A stretch of DNA of 64,000 nucleotides. It comes from Agarophyton chilense. Taxonomy: Eukaryota; Rhodophyta; Florideophyceae; Gracilariales; Gracilariaceae. Positions 53,527-63,147 of the stretch are shown in pieces (the first letter of the stretch is position 1; each line of letters begins with the position of its first letter). A model generated the notes under the pieces. That model had not been told where the DNA came from, searched no databases, and saw only the letters and a program-made list of their open reading frames with translations. The translations under genes and the position numbers were made by a program. Where the stretch lies: contig JARGXX010000121.1 of assembly GCA_030374765.1 (NCBI GenBank), positions 434,001 to 498,000 of the forward strand, in the 5' to 3' direction.

Positions 53527-55302
53527 ATGGCAGCTCGTCATGATAAGAGCGCGTCCGACACCGGGTCTCCGGAAACCAACACACCTTCACCAAGGATCCC
53601 ACGCACGCTCCCCGCATCCGAATCCAACAACAGCACACCAACACGCACCATGTCCAACCCCGACCGTCATAACACATCCGCGACTCCCGCCCTTGGCGGT
53701 TCCACCGGCTTCTGGTCTGCGCCCCACCCTGGGGATATTACCAACCTCGCGTACGAAGACCGTCGTATTGGCGCCCGCTTTCGCGGACAAATGGACCCAC
53801 CGCAGTGGCCGACCTACGACGCCCTTGTGGGTGCGAATCCGGGAACTCGGCATGGCTCCGCGAGGTTGCGGTATGCGCCTTGGTTTCACCCATTGGCTGT
53901 CCGCGACGAGGATTTGATCCAATCCTACACCGATAACTCGGAGATGCTCCCGGGCGACCTGCCCGGCGTGGTGACCCTGTCCTGGGATTGGCGTAATCGT
54001 ATCGCCATCCCGGTACACCACATACTCCGCCGACGCGGTGAATCGTTTGCGGAGGCTCAGGCCGCGCTTGTGCGCATCGCTTATCTCAGGCACCATCGGG
54101 CGCCTTTCGAGTTCCCGATACCGCCAGAGGTCGAATTCGACGTCCACCTTTACCGCACTCGCGGGGAAATGTCGTACTGTGACCGTCTTAACGGATTGGA
54201 AACCCTCGCTTGGAGGGGCACACCGATCGCTCGGCAAGAAGCCCTTTGCTGGGCACGACCGATTCTTCGGGCAGAGTTCCGCTATTAACCGCGGCAGTCG
54301 CGCTCGAACTTCCTTCAGAACTTCATCCGCGATGAGCGGCGTTGGCGGGCCCGGACCGGGTATTTCGTACCGTACCAGAACACGGAGATTGAGCGCATCG
54401 CGCCTGCTCACCGACGTGGTCGGTACGTCAGTCTCCCAGACTGGTGGTCCTCCTTGGAGGCGTGCTGGGGTTGCTTCGTTGAGCTGCCCCCAGTATTCAC
54501 CTATGTAGGGTCGTCGTTCTTGAACGATCCCCAGTCGGGGTGGTGGTCCGTCGTGGTTAGCGAATGGGCCGTCCGCACTGCGGCTTTTATCCTCGCTGAG
54601 GCGTACGACCAATACCGATTGTGGTACGTGCCACCGCGTGTGCGGGCTGCGATCCGTCGTTTGGACATGCGCATCCCCCTCGGGGGCGAGGCGAACGAAG
54701 AAGAGATGCTGGGCCTCCTCGACTTTGTTGAGGGGGTCCAGTGGGATGAGGTCCCGCTGGAGAACTCCCAACGCATTCAACCGCGTCGCGAGTCTGGCCC
54801 CGGACTCGGGAGGAATACCGCGCTAGCGGGGGATTTCGTCTACTTCGACCCCTGGGAGTACCACGAGATCAGCCGCGAGGAAGCGGAAGCCAACCGGCAT
54901 GCGCCGCGTGAAGTCCCGGCCGACCACCCGAGAGTGTATGTCGACTCGAGCGACTATTACCGCGACTATGCGGATGGTGACCCGACGGTCGACAACGAAC
55001 CGGAGGATCCGGGTTACGCTCCGATGGAGGATGACGGGTCCGGCGAGGCCGGTGAGTAGTCCGTTGAATACGGTGGTGCGGCTCCATCCGGGGCTGCTGA
55101 TGCCGTGCGAACGGATTCCTATCCGACTCCATTGGTGGCGGGCCCGCCTGCAACTGCCGCTGGCGCGGAGCGGGGCGAGGTCATCGCGCGCTTCCTTCGG
55201 AAGGTGGGGCTTCGCCCTTCCGAGATCTCGGGTGATGTGGCCGCCATGCGGGGTGCCTTAGCCAACCGCCTGGGCGGGGGTCCACCTCGTGCGGAGGAAT
55301 GA
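53527..55302 (+). pseudogene. Opposite-strand gene of element E (aORF), two in-frame stops
   Basis: A single frame of 592 codons from ATG at 53527, only 46 bp from the LTR border, to a TGA at 55300-55302, broken by TAA at 54286-54288 and TAG at 55057-55059. The N-terminal 60 residues are Ser/Thr/Pro-rich and likely disordered. The globular part has WFHPLAVRDEDLI, LSWDWRNRIAIPVHHILRRR and then the blocks shared with element B: ARPILRAEFRY, TGYFVPYQNTEIERI, RGRYVSLPDWW, ELPPVFTYVGSSFLNDP, AYDQYRLWYVPP, GDFVYFDPWEYHEIS. A C-terminal RFLRKVGLRPSEI helix is also shared. It lies between the pol chromodomain and the 3' LTR, transcribed toward pol. Its promoter would have to lie in the LTR on the opposite strand (inference). 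No known domain is recognised. Confidence 0.82.
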
Positions 55303-55361
55303 CCGGAGCTTCCGGTAGAATGTAGGGCGGCGCCACTAGGGCGCCCTTGCCAGTAGTGAGA

Positions 55362-55367
55362 AATAAA
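55362..55367 (+). terminator. Polyadenylation signal of the E opposite-strand gene
   Basis: AATAAA 59 bp after the TGA, in the same relation as in element B (30536-30541). Lies about 270 bp before the end of pol on the other strand. Confidence 0.6.
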
Positions 55368-55634
55368 AGAAGAGGGTCGCCTTTCCGACGCCATTTCCCA
55401 AGTCCACTTCTTTCTTTCAGGGGTACCGGCCTTCAACCGGGGTTCCGGCGTTGCAGGGAACCAGCCTAGCTGGGAGTTCCGTGTTTAACTGTGGGCGCTT
55501 CGCGCGCGGACCAGGTAACTGGCACGACCACCAACGACGTTGGGATAGCGTGAGCGGTTGCTTCCTTCCCCGCGTTGGGGCATGGACGGAGATGGCGCGT
55601 GGCGCCATCAGCCATTCCATTCCGTGTTCACGGT

Positions 55635-58600
55635 TTATCCCTCTTGGGCGTTTACCAGCGGGGCTGGGAGTGCGGTCCCCACAAGGCGGTGGTATCGTAT
55701 TACCGCAGAGCGCAGGAGGTGCTCGATGGGCTCCGGGGTGTCCCACTCAGGCCCGTATCCGTACCAGCGGGTCCGGTACTGGAGCACCCCGTACCCATCG
55801 TAGCTATGTCCGACGATTCGGTCGAGGGCGTACTCCTGCACGTAAACTTGCCGGCCTTGCCGGGTGGTGGTGACCCGAGCCTCAGCGCCACGTGGTGCTG
55901 GGCTCGTCGTTGCCTGTTCCGGGTCACCCGGTTTGTCATTCCTCTCTGCGGTTGTTGCCGGGTTGCCGGGGCTGCCGTACCGCTTCGCGGAAGTTGCCGG
56001 CGCGGCCGGGTTGTGTTCCCGCTGGGCGGTAGGGGCTTCCCTGAAGTCCGCTCTTACGGCGAGTTTGCGGGGGTCCTTCCGTCTTGGTGACGGTTCGCCG
56101 AAGGCCTCCGCTTGATTTGCGGCATGCGGCGTTCCCATTGGTGGGCAGTTTCCGCCGTGCAGTGCGCCGCGGGCGGTGAGTGGTTCACCGTCCCGGCGGT
56201 CCGCCTCCGCGGGGTGGCTATCAGCCAATGACCGGGATGCCGGGTGCCCATTGGTCCGATCTCCCGCCCGGGTCACGTGACCTTGAGAACGGGTGGTCGG
56301 TCCGTCGCGGACGGTTGGCTCCGATTGTTCGGCAAGGGAGGCGGTTTTCGACTTGTCGTCGCGCCCCTTTTGCCCCATGGGGTTCGTACCGTTCTCGACA
56401 GAGTGGCTCGCTAGACCTGCTTGCGCAGCGCCCGCCGGAGTACCGGTATCGACCGAAACGCTCGGTGTGCGACCGCGAATGCGCGGGAAGCCCTTAGTTG
56501 CTTCCACGCGATGCGGAGCGTCCGTAGGGTCTCGCTTCCCGGCTTCGGGTCTTCGAGCGCCTTGGTTCCCCTTGCGGGGTTGCGTGGCGGTCGGATTGAC
56601 TGCCGCGTCCCGCGGGAGCGGAGTAACGTCCGGCGACGATGCTGGATACCCGCTCGGGGGCCTTGCCCGGGGTGTCCGGTTAAACTTCCGTTGCGACGGC
56701 GATGCTTCCGCGATTGAGCGGGTCCCCTCCCCCTCCTTAGACGGAGCGACGGGTGATGGTGGGCTAACCGCATGGCGGGTATAAATACCGCTGCGCGTCG
56801 CCCGTAAGGGTAGCTGGCCGCGAGGGCCAGGTGTTTCCGGCATTGCCGGTGGTTCCGATAAAGTCGGTATATCGGAGAGACCCCGTGAGGGGTGCGGTAC
56901 CACGGCGGAGCGTGGTGCCACCGTTGTACCGGTTGTATCCGAGGCCGTTTCGACGGGGGCTGATGCGGTTTCCGCCTGCGGCTGTGGGGCGGCTACGATG
57001 CGGTCTTGTGAAAGACGTTCGTGGTCGCCGTTCTTGTCCACCACAACGGTGCCGGGGAGGGAGGACACGACCCGGAACGGACCTTCAGCGACAGGCGAGA
57101 GCTTGTGACGCTTGTCGGTCCGGGGGTTGTAGTACTCCCGGCGAACGAACACGTAGGTTCCCGGCTTGGGCGGTGCTGGTAGTGGTCCGCGTAAGCGGTT
57201 ATCAAAGGCCCGCTTGTAGGCGGCCTGGGCACGTTCCATGGACTTCCGGGCGACCGGTACGAGCTTGGTAATCCAGTTCTTCCACTTGAGACGGTATTGG
57301 TTCACGGATGGGAAAGAGTTGACCCTGTGTTGAGGTTCGACCGCCACTGGCGGGGGTGTCCTGGAGAGCACAAGCTCGAAGGGAGTCAGGCCGGTTGTCC
57401 GGTGGACCTGCGTGTTGTAGTCGTAGGTGATAGCATCAGAATAAATGTCCCACGTCATTGGGTGATCGGATACGTAGGAGAGTAGCGACGCGAGTAGGGT
57501 GCGGTTGAAGCGTTCCACCTGCCCGTTGGTTTGCGGGTGGTAAATTGTAGTAAACAGGTTCTTGACGTCGAGGATGCGGAAGACGTCCTGAAAGAACTTA
57601 GAGGCGAACTGCTTACCGTTACCGGATAGAACCTCTATCGGACGGCCATAAACGAACGCCCAGTGCGTAACGAAGGCGTTCGCAACCGTGAAAGCGGTGA
57701 TCTTCCGTAAAGGTACGGTGCGCACCAGCTTCGAAAAGCGGTCAGTGATAACCAAGAGGAACTTATTTCCCTTGCGCGTCTTGAGTAGAGGCCCGAGAAT
57801 GTCGATTGCGACAAACTCGAGGGGCGCCCTTGCGGGAAAAAGCTTCATCCGTTTGGACTGCTTCCGGAGTTTCACCCGGTTCTTTGCGCATTGGGTGCAG
57901 AACTGCACCGTAGCGTAGCAATCAACCGCCATAGCGGGCCAATAAAAGTCCCTTCGCAGGGTTAGATAAAGTTTTCTCCCACCAGAGTGTCTCCCGAGGG
58001 TCGGGTAGTGTGAGAGGTGGAGCACCCTTGTTTGCAGGGTGTGGGGGACCACGATCAGGGATCGGTGGTCCACCGTCCGGACGAGGTAACCGATGTCGTT
58101 TACCTCGAACGGGAGGTCCTCTCCACCGTTTAGGCGGGCCCGTATGCGCGTGCAGAACGGGTCGCCGAACTGTTCTCGGATCATCTCCTCGGTGGAGATG
58201 GGTACAAAGGTCCCGGGTACGGGTGTTTCATTCTCGCGCGCTGCGAGTAGCTCATCCATTTCCATGGTGTCTTCCCCGGTTTCGGGCCAATCCGACTCCG
58301 TCGGTGTTTCCCCTTCCAAGGTAAAGCACGGGATCTCGTCGACCTCCGGGTCGGCAAGTGCTTCACCTGTCGTAGGTAATCGAGAGAGGGCGTCTGCTTG
58401 GGTGTTCTGGACACCCTTTTTGTAGACCACCTCGAAGTCGAATTCCGCTAAGCGGAGGCGCCACCGCATTAAGCGGCCAGAAGGATCTGCGATGTTCAGC
58501 AGCCATCTCAACGAGGCATGGTGAGTGTACACGGTGAAATGAACGCCCATGAGGTATGGGCGCAGAGTGGATAGCGCCCAGGCCACTGCGAGGCACTCCT

Positions 58601-59534
58601 TCTCGGAGACCGAGTAGTTGCGCTCGTGGACGTTCAGCGTGTGGGACCAATAGCCAATTGGTTTGCGTTCCCCCTCGGGGGTGGTTTGGAACAGTGCGCA
58701 GCCCACCTGGTGGTCGCTGGCGTCGGTGTCGATGGAGTAGGGAAGCCCAAGTTTGGGCAAGGATAGGATGGGAGCTGTCGTAACGGTCTTAATCAAGGAG
58801 CGAAAAGATTCCGACTGATCGGTGGTAAATGGCGCAAGGTTCGGTGGCTGGCCCTTCCGCAGTAGCGCGTTTAGCGGAGCGGCGATATCCGAGAAACTCG
58901 GTATAAACCGTCGATAGACGTTGACCAGACCTAAAAAGGATCGGAGCTCCGTTTGAGTACGGGGCTCCTTCGCCTCGCAGAGGGACTTGATACGAACTTG
59001 TTCGATCATTAACCGTCCTGGACGGATGACGTGCCCGAGATACTTCACCGTGTCGGTGAAGAACTCGCACTTCCTCAACTTGAGGGTTATTCCTGCGTCT
59101 CGCAGTACGGTCATCACGTCCCGCACGTGGGTCAGGTGATCGTCCAGGTTTCTGGAAAAGACAATGATGTCGTCCAAGTAGACAAGGCACGTGCGCCACT
59201 TGAAACGCGACATCAGTATGTCTATTGCCCTTTGAAAGGTGGCCGGTGCATTGGTTAAACCAAACGGCATCCGCTTGAAACGGTAGGAACCCGAGTGGCA
59301 AACAAACGCGGTTTTGTCTCGGTCTTCTCCCCGGACTGGGACTTGCCAGTAGCCCCAGTTAGCATCCAGAGCCGTAAACACGGTAGCGTCCCCGAGCGAG
59401 TCGATACACTCGTCCATGCGCGGGATCGGGTAGGTGTCCCTCACGGTGACGGCATTGAGGCGGCGGTAGTCAACGCAAAACCGCCACGTGCCGTTAGCCT
59501 TGAGGACCAGCACCACCGGTGAAGCCCAAGGAGA
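55635..59534 (-). pseudogene. pol: Element E pol: RT, RNase H, integrase, chromodomain
   Basis: The open frame starts just after a TAA near 59535 and runs 1,293 codons from the first Met. RT: RFCVDYRRLNAV, FTALDANWGYWQV, FGLTNAPATFQRA, CLVYLDDIIVFSR, all intact. RNase H: SIDTDASDHQVG and SEKECLAVAW are intact, but the late catalytic Asp is His (VYTHHASLRW; elements A and B have TDH). Integrase: HHCC-like zinc part (HYPTLGRHSGG, CTQCAKN), core with AIDILGPL, then VLSGNGKQF where the second catalytic Asp is Gly, then NGQVERFNRT. A long Pro/Thr/Arg-rich tail (about 350 residues) precedes the C-terminal chromodomain (YALDRIVGHSYDG, LQYRTRWYGYGPEWDTPEP). Integrase chromodomains target insertion to marked chromatin in chromoviruses. 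The two substitutions make the copy non-autonomous although the frame is open. Confidence 0.93.
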
Positions 59535-59624
59535 TTAGGCGGGTTCGATGACTCCAGCACGGAGCATTTTGTCCACCTAAAATTCTTCCTCCTCCCGAGC
59601 TTTCGGTCCCGCCCTGTAAGGGGG

Positions 59625-60908
59625 TTATGCAACCGGACGTGCGTCCGGTAGCAAGTCTATCCGATGTTCGGTTGTATTGATCTCACCCAGTGAGCCGTCC
59701 CACATTGTGGTAAACTCGAGTAGCATTCCGCGTAAGCGGTCCCGGTGTGAGACCGGTACATGACTCAGGTCCAGGTCCTCGAGGGCCTTGATCGGGTCTA
59801 TCTTATCGTAGCTCGTAGGCTGTGCCCTGGTGTCAGGTGTGGGAACCGACGAGGTCGGGAATGCATCCGTCTTGACGGTTTTTTCGAGCGCCAACTGCTG
59901 TGCCTCCCCGGAGGTTTCTGCACAGGATACCGGGAGACCATCCTCGGTAGAGGGAGTTATCCCGAGTACTTCGGCAGCCGTCACCTTTGTAGGGAGCATC
60001 GCGAGCGGGTGCGGCGTCATAGACCCAATGAATTGGTTCTTTGCCAGCGTCTGGGGAGCCTTTCCCAGATTGGCAACCAACACCCTGAAAGGGGAATTCG
60101 GCGTGACTTGCACGATTCCGTTCGCAACGGTTAACTGAAATTTTTCGTACAACGAGGGCAAGGGCTGAACAACCCGAAGACCGTGTTGACGGGAATTGAC
60201 TGAAACCATAACCTGGCTCTCCGGGGGTATGGTTACTGACGAGGCAACGCGTAGCTTCGAAGAATCCCGGTTCGCCGGTGTGGGTTCCTGCGCAGCAGGT
60301 AGAGGAACGTGTTTCCTCGATTCCCGCTTCAGCGGTTGACGAATAATGGGGACGGTCGATCCGTCCTCAAGTTCCACCTGCTTAAGGCGTGGGCGGATGG
60401 CGTCGACAAACCTGTCGCGGTAGTCACATCCCAGTATAACTGGCGCGGCCAGCGAGCGGCACACAATAAAAGTTAGTTTAACCACCATCCGCCCTAGCCT
60501 GACGACCAGGTCGATCACACCAGCCGTTTTCAACGGGTTGTTATTGGCTTCCGACACGTCGGGTACCGTTTCAGAACGGATGAGTGACCGCAATGGCGGG
60601 GGTAAAACCGATTCCACAATAAAGTTCGGCCCAGCACCTGTATCCAGAACAGTGAGATGTCTCACCATAAACTGCGTGTGCAGACCAAGGTCAGCGTAAA
60701 CCTTGTAGTTACGCTTGGCCATTACCAAGACTCTATCCGAGATCCGGTTATTTCTAATCCGTATCCACGGTCGACGCAACACACCGAGGTGTTTAGAGTC
60801 CGCGTCTGCGGTGTCCTTCCTTGTCAGGATTTTCACCGGGGAGCGAGGTATCGGCGCCTCGGGCGTCGTCAGCCTCAACTCTGAGGACGCCTCTCCCGAA
60901 GGGGACAC
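59625..60908 (-). pseudogene. pol: Element E protease and linker to RT
   Basis: Same frame as the RT. The retropepsin active site is intact (HLTVLDTGAGPNFI, near residue 87), with a second conserved part GCDYRDRF. A linker of about 200 residues ends in TMWDGSLGEINTTEHRIDLL, the segment just before RT in all elements here. Three stops in about 90 bp (59622-59624, near 59578, near 59535) separate it from RT; at least the first lies where related copies have Gln (QPPYRAGP), consistent with a CAA to TAA change. The ORF begins as the nucleocapsid frame ends (60914), so a frameshift would be needed to join them. Confidence 0.88.
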
Positions 60909-60913
60909 TCCCT

Positions 60914-61378
60914 CTATTCTTTTCCCTGTACAGGGTCCTGGTCGGGCGAAGGCCCGACTTCCTCGGCAACGAGTGCATGATTCCGTTGCACGGTAGCTAC
61001 CGCAGGAGCGGGTTGAGATCCACCAGCGTGGTTTGGCGCTGGTGCGGCGCGTGCCGGCTGAGCCGGTTTGTACCGATAATTCGGAGTGTGAGCCAATGCG
61101 TTGGGGAAGTCCGTCTTCGCGCGGAGATATGACGTGAGTGGCACGGAGCCCTTCTCCTGCGGGGAGAGGGCTTCGTAATTATCCACCACTCGCGCCATAT
61201 CGCGTAGCGATAAAAGGCATTGCGGGGAGGTGTGCCCGCGCTCGTAGCACAAGTGGCACACCAACGTCACTCCCGCGTTTCGCCGTACGGCATTCCGAGC
61301 ATCGGTGTATCTCCCGGGTTCCCGGTTTCCAACCCATCCAGAGCGCTGACTTCGTGTCATTCCGTTCGAGTACGGCAT
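60914..61378 (-). CDS. gag: Element E nucleocapsid part of gag (zinc knuckle)
   Basis: A minus-strand frame with one CCHC zinc knuckle, CHLCYERGHTSPQC (Cx2Cx4Hx4C), residues about 40-53, followed by a Pro/Ala-rich tail. It is in a different frame from both capsid (upstream) and protease (downstream) and overlaps the capsid frame by about 20 bp. It would bind the element RNA in Gag. No independent start is expected; it was probably joined to the capsid frame before an indel. Confidence 0.8.
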   Translation of the reverse strand: MPYSNGMTRSQRSGWVGNREPGRYTDARNAVRRNAGVTLVCHLCYERGHTSPQCLLSLRDMARVVDNYEALSPQEKGSVPLTSYLRAKTDFPNALAHTPNYRYKPAQPARAAPAPNHAGGSQPAPAVATVQRNHALVAEEVGPSPDQDPVQGKE

Positions 61379-63024
61379 ACGGGGACCGGAGTGCGGCGAT
61401 CATTTAGATAGAAGACCTGCCCGTTCTCCGTGTCCCTTGCAGTTGAGTCAACCAAGCCATCCGTCGTAGACGGTAATTCCGTTGTCGGAATAGATAAAAC
61501 ATCGTTATGGATGACACTCATATTGTCATGACCCTGTTTTGGGATGCCATCCGTCGCAAATAACGGTGAAGATGAGTCCGACTCAAGCAGCAATGTCTTA
61601 GCGGCCTTCGACCGGGTTCCCGGATTGCGTGCACGTAGTGCATCTCCCTCTGCGCGGGCAAACTGTACGAGTTCAAGGTAGGTCACCTTCGGCTCTTGTT
61701 CCCTGTAACGGGCGACAAGAGTCTTGATGGATGGATCCAAGCCATCAATGAACATCGTACAGCGTTCCCCAGCGGGGTATACATTACCACAACGGTGGAA
61801 AGCCTTATTCAGGCGTACCGAGTAATCGGTCTCGAGCTCGCCGGAGCGTTGTCGAGTGTCTCGCAAAGCGAATATTGCCGCTTGTATCGCGTAGTTGGTT
61901 GCGTAGGAACGCAGGAGGTACTGCACGGCCTCGGGCCAGCAGGTCACACCTCCTTCGGAGGCTCGCGACGAGCCCCGAACCGACAAAAACTGATCTTCAG
62001 CGACACCCCGTAGAAAGTAGGGTAGCGCCAAGTAGGCTTGTCCTTCGTTCATTCCGAGTAAATCGGCTTCCGCTACAAAGCGGTGTAGGAAATCCAAGAC
62101 CAGAATTGGATCATCCCCAGTAAACCACTGGTTACGAAGTGAAAGCTGCATCCGCTTGATGCAGTCTTTCACTTTACCCGTGTCACGCGGTGTCCGACCT
62201 AAAGAGGAACCTTCTAGCCGGTAATACCGGTAGGACAGGATTGTCCTGTACAGAGGGTTGGTGGGCTTCAAGGTTTTGAGGCCCGGATGTCGCCGACCCT
62301 TGGGGCGCGACCGGATGGCCCCGTAGGTGGCAGAGGACCGCTTTGAGCGGGAAGAGCGCCCATAACGATCCTGTGGGTCATCGCTCACCGACGAATCGGA
62401 ACTCTCCGAGTCACTCGGTTTAACGTCCGACTCACATGATGAGTCGGACGGGTGTCCGTGCTTACGGTCAGAATCCCGGTTCTTCCGGCTCTTCCGGTTC
62501 CGCGACTGGGTCTCCCGATGAGAGACAACCGGTCTAGCCGCGTTCGCGGGCGAGATTAACGTCCTCTCGACCGACTCAAGTCGGCTTCGGAGACGCTTGA
62601 AGCGATTCTCCATACCTTCTGCGAAGGAAGAAGGAGCGCCAGAACACTCGAGTAGTGTATTGACGTCCGACCGCAATACGCGGATATCCTCGGCTAACTC
62701 ACTTGTAGGGGGGTTAGCGAGGCTTCCTCGTAAAGAGGTGAACTCCCTCGAGAGGGTATTGTGAGCAGCCCGCAGGGAGCGGAGCTGCTCTTCCAAGCGT
62801 ACAACCCGCGCTTGGTCGACCAACCGCGGAGGCGGAGAAACCACCGTTGCGACGGTCGTTAACCCGGAATCGGGCTGCGGGTTTTCAGTGCCGGTGACCG
62901 GTATCTCCCGGGAAGCCGGTGTTGGAGCCAGGGCCTGTGGAACATCAGTGCCCCTGGCATCACCGCTCTGGCGGGAACGGCTGCGTGTTGCAGGAGGCTC
63001 CATGCTAGGCGGTTTCCTTGGCAT
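61357..63024 (-). CDS. gag: Element E gag, capsid part
   Basis: Start chosen at MPRKPPSMEPP (63024), between PBS and the body of gag; the frame is open further upstream through the PBS into the LTR, which is not used. A Pro/Thr-rich N-terminus is followed by a coiled coil (LEEQLRSLRAAHNTLSREF), a Ser/Asp/Arg-rich patch (SDSSCESDVKPSDSESSDSS) and a Retrotrans_gag-type capsid (DPILVLDFLHRFVAEADLLG, AVQYLLRSYATNYAIQAAI, DYSVRLNKAFHRCGNVYPAG, FIDGLDPSIKTLV). Same order as the gag of element A. The frame ends at 61357 soon after the capsid, 20 bp into the overlapping zinc-knuckle frame. Confidence 0.88.
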   Translation of the reverse strand: MPRKPPSMEPPATRSRSRQSGDARGTDVPQALAPTPASREIPVTGTENPQPDSGLTTVATVVSPPPRLVDQARVVRLEEQLRSLRAAHNTLSREFTSLRGSLANPPTSELAEDIRVLRSDVNTLLECSGAPSSFAEGMENRFKRLRSRLESVERTLISPANAARPVVSHRETQSRNRKSRKNRDSDRKHGHPSDSSCESDVKPSDSESSDSSVSDDPQDRYGRSSRSKRSSATYGAIRSRPKGRRHPGLKTLKPTNPLYRTILSYRYYRLEGSSLGRTPRDTGKVKDCIKRMQLSLRNQWFTGDDPILVLDFLHRFVAEADLLGMNEGQAYLALPYFLRGVAEDQFLSVRGSSRASEGGVTCWPEAVQYLLRSYATNYAIQAAIFALRDTRQRSGELETDYSVRLNKAFHRCGNVYPAGERCTMFIDGLDPSIKTLVARYREQEPKVTYLELVQFARAEGDALRARNPGTRSKAAKTLLLESDSSSPLFATDGIPKQGHDNMSVIHNDVLSIPTTELPSTTDGLVDSTARDTENGQVFYLNDRRTPVPVCRTRTE

Positions 63025-63129
63025 TGGCCACACCGTCTCGACGGAAGAATAGAAAGCAAACCGGTGAGACCGGAGAAAACCCGTTAAACGGAAAACAACC
63101 TCAGAGAGGACACAAGCGGTCTTGACTTT

Positions 63130-63144
63130 TAAGTCGGGAGACCA
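63130..63144 (-). promoter_or_regulatory. Primer-binding site of element E
   Basis: On the minus strand TGGTCTCCCGACTTA starts three bases after the LTR end (TGTCCTACA, then AAT). Identical 15 bases and spacing in element A. Confidence 0.82.
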
Positions 63145-63147
63145 ATT

